Shown here: one piece after another, positions 26,210-33,969 of the stretch
How the letters are laid out: the number at the start of each line of letters is the position of its first letter
Numbering within the stretch: the stretch's first letter is position 1
From: Mesorhizobium sp. 61-13
GTDB lineage: Bacteria; Pseudomonadota; Alphaproteobacteria; Rhizobiales; Rhizobiaceae
NCBI GenBank assembly: GCA_001897075.1
Contig: MKRZ01000024.1
Coordinates: 8,661-44,640, forward strand
DNA length: 35,980 nt
Reading direction: 5' to 3'
Notes under the pieces: model-generated
Seen by the model: the letters and a program-made list of their open reading frames with translations, nothing else
Told to the model about the DNA's origin: nothing
Database searches by the model: none
Made by a program: the position numbers and the translations under genes

Positions 26210-26368
26210 ATGGACGATCTCGAACTCGTAACCCTTACCGAACGCCAGAGGAAAGCCCGGCGCAACCGCTCGATCGCGATCGGGCTGGCGCTTGCAGCAC
26301 TCGTCATCATTTTCTACGTGGCGACCATTGCGAAGTTCGGTCCCGCTATCCTCAATCGGCCGATGTGA
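26210..26368 (+). CDS. Small single-pass membrane protein of the cox operon (CoxF-like)
   Basis: A 52-residue ORF, too short for the track. It has a charged N-terminus ([20 protein letters not shown]) and one hydrophobic helix ([20 protein letters not shown]), placing the N-terminus inside. It lies five bases after ctaB and seven before ctaG, so it is in the operon; alphaproteobacterial oxidase operons often carry such a small protein here, annotated CoxF or hypothetical. The assignment rests on position and topology; role unknown, assembly likely. Confidence 0.75.
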   Translation: MDDLELVTLTERQRKARRNRSIAIGLALAALVIIFYVATIAKFGPAILNRPM

Positions 26369-26375
26369 GGGGGCG

Positions 26376-27002
26376 ATGAGCATCGAACCTGACATGGATA
26401 GGTTAAGGCAGAAGAACAATCGCGTTGTCGCAGCGGTTTGCGTGGCCTTCTTTGGCGGCATGGTCGGAATGGCCTATGCCGCGGTTCCGCTCTATTCGCT
26501 GTTTTGCCAGGTCACCGGCTATGGTGGCACCACGCAGCGCACGACCCAGTATTCCGACCGGGTGCTCGATCGGGACATCACCATCCGCTTCGATGCCAAT
26601 ACGGCCGGAATTCCCTGGCAGTTCGAGCCAGTTGCACGCGCCATGACGATCAAGATCGGCGAGACGGCGCAGGCGCACTACACGGCAACCAATCTGTCCG
26701 ACAAGCCGGTGACCGGCCGCGCCACCTTCAACGTCACGCCGGAGCTTGCCGGTGCGTACTTCAACAAGGTCGAGTGTTTCTGCTTCACCGATACGACGCT
26801 GAAGCCCGGCGAGACGCTGGACATGCCGGTGGTCTTCTATGTCGATCCCGACATCGTCGATTTGCCGGAAATGAAAGATGTAAAGACGATCACGCTGTCT
26901 TATACGATGTTCCCGACTGAGGGAGACAAGCCGGTGGCTTCAGCGCCGGTTGAGGATAGCAGCAAGACACTTTCGAATACCGAAGGGAAACTCGGGGGCT
27001 GA
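26376..27002 (+). CDS. ctaG: Cytochrome c oxidase assembly protein CtaG/Cox11
   Basis: Delivers copper to the CuB site of subunit I. A single N-terminal membrane anchor ([35 protein letters not shown]) is followed by a periplasmic beta domain. The copper-binding pair is in VECFCFTDT, and the conserved Cys in YSLFCQVTG is also present. The start ATG at 26376 ([17 protein letters not shown]) follows GGGGG; the track start at 26292 lies inside the preceding small gene. 208 residues, normal length. Confidence 0.95.
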   Translation: MSIEPDMDRLRQKNNRVVAAVCVAFFGGMVGMAYAAVPLYSLFCQVTGYGGTTQRTTQYSDRVLDRDITIRFDANTAGIPWQFEPVARAMTIKIGETAQAHYTATNLSDKPVTGRATFNVTPELAGAYFNKVECFCFTDTTLKPGETLDMPVVFYVDPDIVDLPEMKDVKTITLSYTMFPTEGDKPVASAPVEDSSKTLSNTEGKLGG

Positions 27003-27003
27003 C

Positions 27004-27888
27004 ATGGCAGACGCGCACGCAAAACCGCAACACGACTACCACATCATCGATCCTAGCCCGTGGCCGTTCATCGGCTCGGTTGGTGCGCTGGTCATGGCTC
27101 TCGGTGGCGTGGGCTGGATGCAGTACCTCAAGGGCAACGAATTCCACCTGTTCGGCGTGAACCTCGCAACGCCGTGGATATTCTTCATTGGCCTACTGAT
27201 CGTTCTTTATACGATGTTCTCCTGGTGGTCGGACACCATCAAGGAAGCGCATGAGGGCCATCACACCCGCGTGGTGTCGCTGCACCTGCGCTACGGCATG
27301 ATCATGTTCATCGCTTCGGAAGTGATGTTCTTCGTAGCCTGGTTCTGGGCGTTCTTCGACGCCAGCCTGTTCCCCAACGAGGTGCACCAGTACGCCCGCA
27401 CCGAGTTCACCGGTGGCGTGTGGCCGCCGAAGGGCATCGAAGTGCTCGATCCCTTCCATCTGCCGCTCTACAACACCATCATCCTGCTGCTTTCCGGCAC
27501 GACGGTGACCTGGGCGCACCATGCGCTGATCCACGGTGACCGCAAGGGCCTGATTAACGGCCTGGCATTGACCGTTGGCCTTGGCATCCTGTTCAGCTTC
27601 GTGCAAGCCTACGAGTACATGCACGCGCCGTTTGCGTTCAAGGAATCCATCTACGGCGCGACCTTCTTCATGGCGACCGGCTTCCATGGTTTCCACGTCC
27701 TGATCGGCACGATCTTCCTGATCGTCTGCCTGATCCGCGCGGTTCGCGGCGATTTCACGCCCAAGCAGCACTTCGGTTTCGAAGCGGCCGCCTGGTATTG
27801 GCACTTCGTCGACGTGGTGTGGCTGTTCCTCTTTGCCTCGATCTATGTCTGGGCATCTTCGGGTGCGACGATCGCAGCCGGCCACTGA
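27004..27888 (+). CDS. ctaE: Cytochrome c oxidase subunit III
   Basis: A 294-residue protein with seven helices that stabilises subunit I and supports proton uptake. Signatures are [46 protein letters not shown]-like segment [11 protein letters not shown], and [17 protein letters not shown] with the C-terminal [27 protein letters not shown]. The ATG at 27004 comes one base after the ctaG stop, so they are coupled. A good hairpin with a T-run follows. Confidence 0.95.
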   Translation: MADAHAKPQHDYHIIDPSPWPFIGSVGALVMALGGVGWMQYLKGNEFHLFGVNLATPWIFFIGLLIVLYTMFSWWSDTIKEAHEGHHTRVVSLHLRYGMIMFIASEVMFFVAWFWAFFDASLFPNEVHQYARTEFTGGVWPPKGIEVLDPFHLPLYNTIILLLSGTTVTWAHHALIHGDRKGLINGLALTVGLGILFSFVQAYEYMHAPFAFKESIYGATFFMATGFHGFHVLIGTIFLIVCLIRAVRGDFTPKQHFGFEAAAWYWHFVDVVWLFLFASIYVWASSGATIAAGH

Positions 27889-27909
27889 TCCGGATTTTGA
27901 CTTGAAGTG

Positions 27910-27943
27910 AGGCGGCTGCGGCAACGTGGCCGCCTTATCTTTT
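27910..27943 (+). terminator. Rho-independent terminator after ctaE
   Basis: AGGCGGC (27910-27916) pairs with GCCGCCT (27929-27935), leaving a 12-base loop, then TTATCTTTT. It is 22 bases after the ctaE stop, so it likely ends the core cox transcript, with partial read-through to DUF983 and SURF1. Confidence 0.55.
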
Positions 27944-27971
27944 GGGGTTGCTTGCTGGTAGTGTGACGCCC

Positions 27972-28358
27972 ATGAGCGAAGACAAGGCCATCTGGCCGCC
28001 CATCGATCCGATCCAGGCTGGCCTCGCCGGCAGATGCCCGCGCTGCGGAGAAGGACGATTGTTTTCCGGTTTTCTTTCCGTGGGTTCGGGCTGCGGCAAT
28101 TGCGGCCTGGATTATTCATACGCCGATGCCGGCGACGGTCCGGCCGTGTTTGTCATTCTCATCATCGGGTTCATCGTGGTCGGTCTGGCGCTGTGGACGG
28201 AAGTTTCGTTCGGGCCACCCCTTTGGCTGCATTTCACGCTTTGGGTGCCGCTGCTTATTGTCTTGAGCCTGACCGCGCTCAGATTGATCAAGGGCGTGCT
28301 CTTGACTTTGCAGTACCGGAACAGCGCCGCCGAAGGCAGGCTGGACAAAAGCCAATGA
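27972..28358 (+). CDS. DUF983 family membrane protein
   Basis: A 128-residue protein with an N-terminal zinc-ribbon-like region (RCPRCGEG, CGNCGLDYSY, two CxxC) and two hydrophobic helices (AVFVILIIGFIVVGLALW; LWVPLLIVLSLTALRLI). DUF983 proteins commonly sit in cytochrome oxidase clusters; the role is not known, perhaps metal handling or assembly. The start at ATG 27972 (MSEDKAIW) is preferred over 27942. It overlaps SURF1 by ATGA. Confidence 0.85.
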   Translation: MSEDKAIWPPIDPIQAGLAGRCPRCGEGRLFSGFLSVGSGCGNCGLDYSYADAGDGPAVFVILIIGFIVVGLALWTEVSFGPPLWLHFTLWVPLLIVLSLTALRLIKGVLLTLQYRNSAAEGRLDKSQ

Positions 28359-29110
28359 CAGGTCAGTCAGTATCGGTTGGCGCGCCGTCGCGCCGCCGCA
28401 TCGTTGTCGCGCTCGTGCTGGGATTGGCCGGCATCGCAATTCTTCTGGCGCTTGGAACCTGGCAGGTGCAGCGCCTGCACTGGAAGGAAGCGATCCTACA
28501 GACCATCGACCAGCGCATGCACGCGGCACCCCAGCCGCTGGCTGATGTCGAGAAGAAGTTTGCCGCGGATGGCGACGTCGACTACGTCCCGGTAACGGTG
28601 ACCGGCACATTCCTGCATGAGGCGGAACGCCACTTCTTCGCCACTTGGCAGGGCCAGTCAGGCTTCGACGTCTTCACGCCGCTGAAGCTGGATGACGGCC
28701 GCTTCGTCTTCGTCAACCGCGGCTTCGTTCCTTACGACGTGAAGGACCCGGCCAAGCGCCCTGAAGGGCAGGTTGCGGGCATTGTGACCCTGACCGGCCT
28801 TGCCAGAAATCCGCTTACGGAAAAGCCGTCGGGAATGTTGCCGGACAACGATCCGGCAAAGAACATCTTCTATTGGAAAGATCGCGATGCCATGGCGGCG
28901 AGCGCTGGCCTGCCGGCCGGCTATCAAATGGTACCGATCTTCGTCGATGCCGACGCCACGCCCAATCCCGGCCACTTGCCGATGGGGGGCGTCACGCTCA
29001 TCGACCTGCCCAACAACCACCTGCAATACGCCATCACCTGGTATGGACTAGCGGCCGCTTTGGCCGGGGTCCTGCTCTTTTCGCTGCGGCGGCCGAAAAA
29101 GGTGGAGTGA
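28355..29110 (+). CDS. SURF1 family cytochrome oxidase assembly protein
   Basis: A 251-residue protein with a helix at each end (IVVALVLGLAGIAILLALGTW, and YAITWYGLAAALAGVLLF) and a periplasmic domain between. It has the family features: GTWQVQRLHWKEA near the N-terminus, VFVNRGFVPYDVKDP, and NNHLQYAITWYGLA near the end. SURF1 binds heme A and hands it to subunit I. The ATG at 28355 overlaps the DUF983 stop; the track start at 28034 is inside DUF983. Ends the oxidase block. Confidence 0.93.
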   Translation: MTGQSVSVGAPSRRRIVVALVLGLAGIAILLALGTWQVQRLHWKEAILQTIDQRMHAAPQPLADVEKKFAADGDVDYVPVTVTGTFLHEAERHFFATWQGQSGFDVFTPLKLDDGRFVFVNRGFVPYDVKDPAKRPEGQVAGIVTLTGLARNPLTEKPSGMLPDNDPAKNIFYWKDRDAMAASAGLPAGYQMVPIFVDADATPNPGHLPMGGVTLIDLPNNHLQYAITWYGLAAALAGVLLFSLRRPKKVE

Positions 29111-29147
29111 AACCCACTGACCTTGACAGGGCAGGGATGCACGCCCC

Positions 29148-30212
29148 ATGTCGGGCATCACAGATGATGCGGAATTCATGCAGCAGAAGAGACTTGCCGA
29201 GACCGACGTGACCGAGACCAAGCCACCGCTGACAATCAGGCTTTGCCAGCCGCGCGGCTTTTGCGCCGGCGTCGATCGGGCTATCCAGATTGTCGTGCTT
29301 GCGCTGAAGAAATATGGCGCACCCGTCTATGTGCGCCACGAGATCGTGCACAACCGCTATGTGGTCGAAGGGCTTCAGAACCTTGGCGCGGTCTTCATCG
29401 AAGAGCTTTCCGAAATCCCCGACGGGCATCATCATTGCCCCGTAGTGTTTTCCGCTCATGGCGTGCCGAAGTCTGTTCCGGCCGATGCGGTGGCGCGAAA
29501 CCTGTTTTATCTCGACGCCACCTGTCCTCTGGTTTCGAAGGTCCACAAGCAGGCCATGCGCCACCAGCGCCTCGGCCGCCATGTGCTTTTGATCGGCCAT
29601 GCCGGACATCCGGAAGTGATCGGCACGATGGGTCAGTTGCCGGACGGGGCGGTAACCCTGATCGAAACGGCGGACGATGCGCGAAGTTTCGAGCCGGCTG
29701 ATCCCGATGCGCTTGGTTTCGTCACGCAGACGACGTTGTCGGTCGAGGACACGGCTCATGTTATCGAGGCGTTGCAGGAGCGTTTTCCCGCTTTGCAGGC
29801 GCCTGCAGCGGAATCGATCTGCTACGCCACCACGAACCGGCAGGAGGCGGTGAAAGAGACGGCTTCGGGTGCCGATCTCTATCTTGTGGTTGGTGCTCCC
29901 AATTCGTCCAATTCTCGCCGGCTGGTCGAGGTCGCGGAGCGGGCCGGTGCGCGCATGTCGCTTCTCGTGCAGCGAGCGACGGACATTCCGTGGCAAGATA
30001 TCGAGGGTATTTCAACGCTTGGACTTTCAGCTGGCGCTTCGGCTCCGGAGATCATCGTCGACGAGATCATAGACGCGTTTCGCGCACGGTTCGACGTGTC
30101 TGTTGAACTTGCTGTGACGGCCACAGAGACGGAGGATTTTCCGGTGATGCGCGTTCTGCGCGATGTCGAATTGACCAAGGCCGACATGGCTTTCGTCAAC
30201 GGAACACGCTAG
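29148..30212 (+). CDS. ispH: 4-hydroxy-3-methylbut-2-enyl diphosphate reductase
   Basis: The last step of the MEP pathway, giving IPP and DMAPP; an iron-sulfur enzyme. The three cluster cysteines are present: C39 in [12 protein letters not shown]126 in [11 protein letters not shown], and C225 in ICYATTNRQ. Active-site residues lie in [32 protein letters not shown] and [16 protein letters not shown]. At 354 residues it is slightly long; M11 (29178) is an alternative start that gives 344. thrB follows after 3 bases and rnhA after that, so the three form one unit. Confidence 0.96.
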   Translation: MSGITDDAEFMQQKRLAETDVTETKPPLTIRLCQPRGFCAGVDRAIQIVVLALKKYGAPVYVRHEIVHNRYVVEGLQNLGAVFIEELSEIPDGHHHCPVVFSAHGVPKSVPADAVARNLFYLDATCPLVSKVHKQAMRHQRLGRHVLLIGHAGHPEVIGTMGQLPDGAVTLIETADDARSFEPADPDALGFVTQTTLSVEDTAHVIEALQERFPALQAPAAESICYATTNRQEAVKETASGADLYLVVGAPNSSNSRRLVEVAERAGARMSLLVQRATDIPWQDIEGISTLGLSAGASAPEIIVDEIIDAFRARFDVSVELAVTATETEDFPVMRVLRDVELTKADMAFVNGTR

Positions 30213-30215
30213 CCG

Positions 30216-31181
30216 ATGGCGGTCTATACCGACATTTCCGAAGTCGAGTTGGCGGCGTTCATCGCCGGATATGACATCGGCGAATTGCTCTCCTACAAGG
30301 GCATCGCCGAAGGAGTCGAAAACTCGAACTTCCTGCTCCATGCCACTAGCGCGGCCTACATCCTGACGCTGTATGAGAAGCGGGTAAATCGCGACGACCT
30401 GCCCTTCTTTCTTGGGCTGATGCAGCACCTTTCCGACAAGGGCATTCGCTGCCCTTTGCCGGTGAAGCGCAGCGACGGCGAAATCATCGGAGAACTGGCT
30501 GGACGCCCTGCAGCGATCGTGACCTTCCTCGAAGGCATGTGGATGCGTCGGCCAACGGTCGAGCATTGTCGTGAAGTTGGAGCATCGCTTGCCGCGATGC
30601 ATCTGGCCGGACAGGACTTTGCGCTCCGGCGCAAGAATGGCCTCACCGTGGATGGCTGGCGGCCTTTGTGGGAAAAGGCGCGTGATCGCGCCGATGAAGT
30701 CGAACCTGGCCTAGCCGCGGAAGTCGAGGCCGATCTGGCCGACTTCGAGGCCAACTGGCCGTCCAGCCTGCCGGTCGGCGTCATCCATGCCGATCTTTTC
30801 CCCGACAACGTCTTCTTCCTCGGCAAGCGGTTATCCGGGCTGATCGATTTCTATTTCGCCTGTACCGACCTGTTGGCCTATGACGTCGCCGTCTGCCTCA
30901 ATGCCTGGTGTTTTGAAAAAGACAATTCCTTTAATCTCACTAAGGGCATGGCCCTGCTTGGCGGGTACACTGCGGTTCGGCCCCTATCGAGTGAGGAAGC
31001 GACCGCACTGCCGATGCTGGCGCGGGGTTCGGCACTGCGTTTCATGCTGACCAGGCTTTATGACTGGCTGAACACGCCGGAGGGGAGCCTTGTGGTGAAG
31101 AAGGATCCGCTGGAATATCTGCGCCGCATGCGCTTCCACCGCCATGTGGCTTCGGCGGCCGAATATGGGCTGAGGGGATAG
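30216..31181 (+). CDS. thrB: Homoserine kinase, type II (ThrB)
   Basis: Phosphorylates homoserine to O-phosphohomoserine in threonine synthesis. This is the aminoglycoside-phosphotransferase-fold enzyme of alphaproteobacteria, not the GHMP kinase of enterics. Visible motifs are [23 protein letters not shown], the catalytic loop [11 protein letters not shown] (His-x-Asp-x4-Asn) and [17 protein letters not shown] with the metal-binding Asp. 321 residues. Three bases separate it from ispH; one base separates its stop from rnhA. Confidence 0.94.
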   Translation: MAVYTDISEVELAAFIAGYDIGELLSYKGIAEGVENSNFLLHATSAAYILTLYEKRVNRDDLPFFLGLMQHLSDKGIRCPLPVKRSDGEIIGELAGRPAAIVTFLEGMWMRRPTVEHCREVGASLAAMHLAGQDFALRRKNGLTVDGWRPLWEKARDRADEVEPGLAAEVEADLADFEANWPSSLPVGVIHADLFPDNVFFLGKRLSGLIDFYFACTDLLAYDVAVCLNAWCFEKDNSFNLTKGMALLGGYTAVRPLSSEEATALPMLARGSALRFMLTRLYDWLNTPEGSLVVKKDPLEYLRRMRFHRHVASAAEYGLRG

Positions 31182-31182
31182 C

Positions 31183-31710
31183 GTGAAGAACGTCGAGATT
31201 TTCACCGACGGAGCATGTTCCGGCAATCCCGGCCCGGGTGGGTGGGGTGCGATCCTGCGCTTCAACGGCGCTACCCGTGAACTGTCAGGCGGCGAGGAAT
31301 TGACCACAAACAACCGCATGGAATTGAGCGCGGCAATCTCCGCGCTGAATGCCTTGAAGGAACCCTGTACCGTCGATCTGCATACGGATTCCAGCTACGT
31401 CAAGGACGGCATCTCGGGTTGGATCGAGGGCTGGAAGCGGCGCGGCTGGAAGACGGCTGACAACAAGCCGGTCAAGAACGTCGAGCTTTGGCAGGCGCTG
31501 GATGAAGCGCGCAAACGCCACAAGGTGACGTGGCACTGGGTGAAGGGGCACGCCGGCCACCCTGAGAACGAGCGGGCTGACGAACTGGCCCGCGCCGGCA
31601 TGGCACCCTTCAAAAAGGGGTCGGTGAAGCTAGCGGCGACGCCGGCGACGAGCGGCAAGGCAGCCGCTCCAAAGCCCAGGAAACCGAAACGCTCGCTACA
31701 GAGCTATTGA
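31183..31710 (+). CDS. rnhA: Ribonuclease HI
   Basis: Cleaves RNA in RNA-DNA hybrids. The four acidic residues are present: Asp in [17 protein letters not shown], Glu in [10 protein letters not shown], Asp in LHTDSSYV and Asp in [15 protein letters not shown]-like WVKGHAGHP is also intact. The start is GTG at 31183. Beyond the normal ~150-residue core there is a 22-residue basic Lys/Pro/Ala tail ([17 protein letters not shown]), perhaps for nucleic-acid binding. Convergent with the peroxiredoxin gene, 29 bp apart. Confidence 0.95.
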   Translation: MKNVEIFTDGACSGNPGPGGWGAILRFNGATRELSGGEELTTNNRMELSAAISALNALKEPCTVDLHTDSSYVKDGISGWIEGWKRRGWKTADNKPVKNVELWQALDEARKRHKVTWHWVKGHAGHPENERADELARAGMAPFKKGSVKLAATPATSGKAAAPKPRKPKRSLQSY

Positions 31711-31739
31711 ACTGGCCGCAGCGAAACGGATTGAATGCC

Positions 31740-32225
31740 TCAAAGTTGCTCGAGAATGCGGGAGGCGCCCGATTCCACCGCCTGACCGGGCGATCCTTCG
31801 ACGTTTATCGCCGTAACCCGACCGTCATCGACGATCATCGAAAACCGCTTTGACCGCAAACCCATGCCGCCACCGGACATGTCGGCATCGAGGCCTGCCG
31901 CCTTGGTGAACTGCCCGTTGCCGTCGGCGAGATAAACGATCTTGCCTTCGCCGCCGGTGAAACGAGCCCAGGCGCCCATGACATGATGGTCGTTGACCGC
32001 AACGACGGCGATCGCATCCACGCCACGCGCAAGGATGGCATCATGGTTCTCAAGGTAACCGGGAAGATGGTTGTTGCTGCAGGTTGGCGTGAAGGCACCA
32101 GGTACACCGAAGAGAACGACTTTCTTGCCGGCGAAGATGTCCGCTGTCGTCAGGCTTTTCGCGCCATCTTCAGTCATCGTCTTGAAGGTCGCTTCGGGCA
32201 GTTTTTCGCCAACGGAAATCGTCAT
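31740..32225 (-). CDS. Peroxiredoxin, Prx5 type
   Basis: Reduces hydrogen peroxide and organic hydroperoxides. The peroxidatic Cys lies in PGAFTPTCSNNHLPGY (P-x3-T-x2-C). It is the only Cys in the 161-residue protein, so a partner thiol such as glutaredoxin or glutathione must resolve it. Other family features are VLFGVPGAFTP, GVDAIAVVAVNDHHVMGAWA and GGMGLRSKRFSMIVDDG. The start is MTISVGEKLP at 32225; the track start at 32396 would run into the neighbouring gene. Convergent with rnhA. Confidence 0.93.
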   Translation of the reverse strand: MTISVGEKLPEATFKTMTEDGAKSLTTADIFAGKKVVLFGVPGAFTPTCSNNHLPGYLENHDAILARGVDAIAVVAVNDHHVMGAWARFTGGEGKIVYLADGNGQFTKAAGLDADMSGGGMGLRSKRFSMIVDDGRVTAINVEGSPGQAVESGASRILEQL

Positions 32226-32355
32226 TGCAGTCCTCGCTTGTCGAAAATTCAGGGGAAGGCGGCTCGGCGCCTGAGAAATTGAGCTTTCTAGTCCAGATAT
32301 GAAACGCTGTAGCCTGTTGGCCGCCGGGCAGCAATCGTCAAAGCAGCGCTGGGCT

Positions 32356-33162
32356 TCATGGGTAACGCAGCGTCCCGGACACTGACGCTCCGCCATCTGT
32401 CAATGTGTAGAACAGGCCTTCGCCCGTCGGGGTTTCAGAGGGGCGGTCGAGGATCGGCACGGTAAAAATGGTCTTGCCGGACTTCACGGTTTTGACCGGC
32501 GTTCCAAACATGTAGCCCTGTTCGCCGGCAACGAAGAAGTCCGTTCCCGTGCCGTCGCCAGGGACCTTGGCCTCCACAACCAGTGTTTCCTGGTCGCTTG
32601 GCAACGCATCGATGCCGAAACCGGGGTGAGCTTCCGCCGGCAATGCAGCTTTAGCTGTCGCGACAACCGCGGCGTCCGCCTGATTGTCGGAGCCGGTAGC
32701 CGGATCGATTGTGAACTTCGCTTGAACCGGAATGCAGATCGTTTCGCAGATGCCGAGCAGGACATCGGCCTCGATCTTTACGGGTTCGCCGGGAGAGGGA
32801 ACCGTGAACGTGACGGGCAAGGTGACGGGGTAGTCGTAGCCCGCCCACTTGCTATAGCCGTCGTCGTGACGTTGGGGAGCTGGGTAGGCCAGTACGACCG
32901 CCGCGACATTGCTGCTGCGCTCGATGCCGATCTGGGGCGGAACGCCGCTGTCGCCCGGATCGCGCCAATAGGTCTTCCAGCCCGGCTTGAGCGCGATTTC
33001 CAGCGCACCTTGCAGCTTGCCTTGTGCGTCAGGCTTGCCTGTGGTGACAAGACGCACCTTGCCGCCTTCGCTGTCATGCCACTCGGATGACGATGCGGTT
33101 GCGGAGGTGGCGGCTGCCGTGATGGCCAAGGTGGAGAATGCCCGTATGAAAAAGCTACGCAT
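32356..33162 (-). CDS. DsbD-alpha-domain (thiol:disulfide interchange) periplasmic protein
   Basis: A signal peptide (MRSFFIRAFSTLAITAAATSATA) leads into a DsbD N-terminal-type domain: ALKPGWKTYWRDPGDSGVPPQI, YPVTLPVTFTVPSPGE, and the redox pair in LLGICETICIPVQAKF (C139-x3-C143). The membrane and thioredoxin domains of full DsbD are absent, so this 268-residue protein is a stand-alone alpha domain, expected to be reduced by another partner (e.g. CcdA). This form is common in alphaproteobacteria. The start is M22 of the track ORF (33162); ATG 33180 is possible. It is divergent from yqgE. Confidence 0.82.
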   Translation of the reverse strand: MRSFFIRAFSTLAITAAATSATASSSEWHDSEGGKVRLVTTGKPDAQGKLQGALEIALKPGWKTYWRDPGDSGVPPQIGIERSSNVAAVVLAYPAPQRHDDGYSKWAGYDYPVTLPVTFTVPSPGEPVKIEADVLLGICETICIPVQAKFTIDPATGSDNQADAAVVATAKAALPAEAHPGFGIDALPSDQETLVVEAKVPGDGTGTDFFVAGEQGYMFGTPVKTVKSGKTIFTVPILDRPSETPTGEGLFYTLTDGGASVSGTLRYP

Positions 33163-33323
33163 GAGGCCTGAATTGAGCATTGCGGGACGTTGAAACAACT
33201 CATTTTCGTACGCGGTCAGTATCATTTTTGCGTTACCGTGCGCACGCTACAGACGTCCCGAATTGTTTGCAGCTTACTTTGGTGCATCTTTCACAGGTGA
33301 GGGAAACGCGCTACCCTTGCGTC

Positions 33324-33932
33324 ATGGATTTGTTGCGCAACAAAGGCAAGCCCGCGGGTGGCGGCTTTCTCGACGACCAGTTCCTCATTGCCATGCCCGG
33401 CATGAAGGACAACCGTTTTGCGCGGTCGGTCATCTATGTGTGCGCGCATAGCGATGAAGGCGCCATGGGGCTGATTATCAACCAGACCCAGCAGATGCTT
33501 TTTCCGGACCTTCTGGTCCAACTCGGCATCATGGATGAGCAGGAGGCAATCCGCTTGCCGCCGCCCGCTCGCGACTTCATCGTTCGCAATGGCGGGCCGG
33601 TCGATCGCAGCCGCGGGTTCGTCCTGCATTCCGGCGACTACCGTGTCGAATCTTCCCTGAACGTTTCCGACGAAGTTTGCCTGACCGCTACGGTTGACAT
33701 TCTGCGGGCCATTTCTACTGGTCGAGGGCCGCGCCGCGCGCTGATGGCGCTGGGCTATTCGGGCTGGGGAGCCGGTCAATTGGAAAGCGAAATTGCCCAG
33801 AACGGCTGGCTGACCTGCCCTGCGACACCCGAATTGCTGTTCGATCCCGATATCGAAAGCAAATATGACCGGATACTGGCCGCGATCGGCATCGACATCG
33901 CCCATCTGAGCTCTGCCGCTGGCCACGCCTGA
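33324..33932 (+). CDS. YqgE/AlgH family protein (UPF0301)
   Basis: A 202-residue cytoplasmic protein of unknown function. The signature is [35 protein letters not shown], with [16 protein letters not shown] and [26 protein letters not shown]. The start [19 protein letters not shown] at 33324 is preferred to the track's 33180, whose first 48 residues lie in the divergent promoter region. It stands alone, between the DsbD-alpha gene and the EAL gene. Confidence 0.9.
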   Translation: MDLLRNKGKPAGGGFLDDQFLIAMPGMKDNRFARSVIYVCAHSDEGAMGLIINQTQQMLFPDLLVQLGIMDEQEAIRLPPPARDFIVRNGGPVDRSRGFVLHSGDYRVESSLNVSDEVCLTATVDILRAISTGRGPRRALMALGYSGWGAGQLESEIAQNGWLTCPATPELLFDPDIESKYDRILAAIGIDIAHLSSAAGHA

Positions 33933-33969
33933 ACCGCCCCTTGATCGCCGAGAGTTGCCAGGCCGATCG

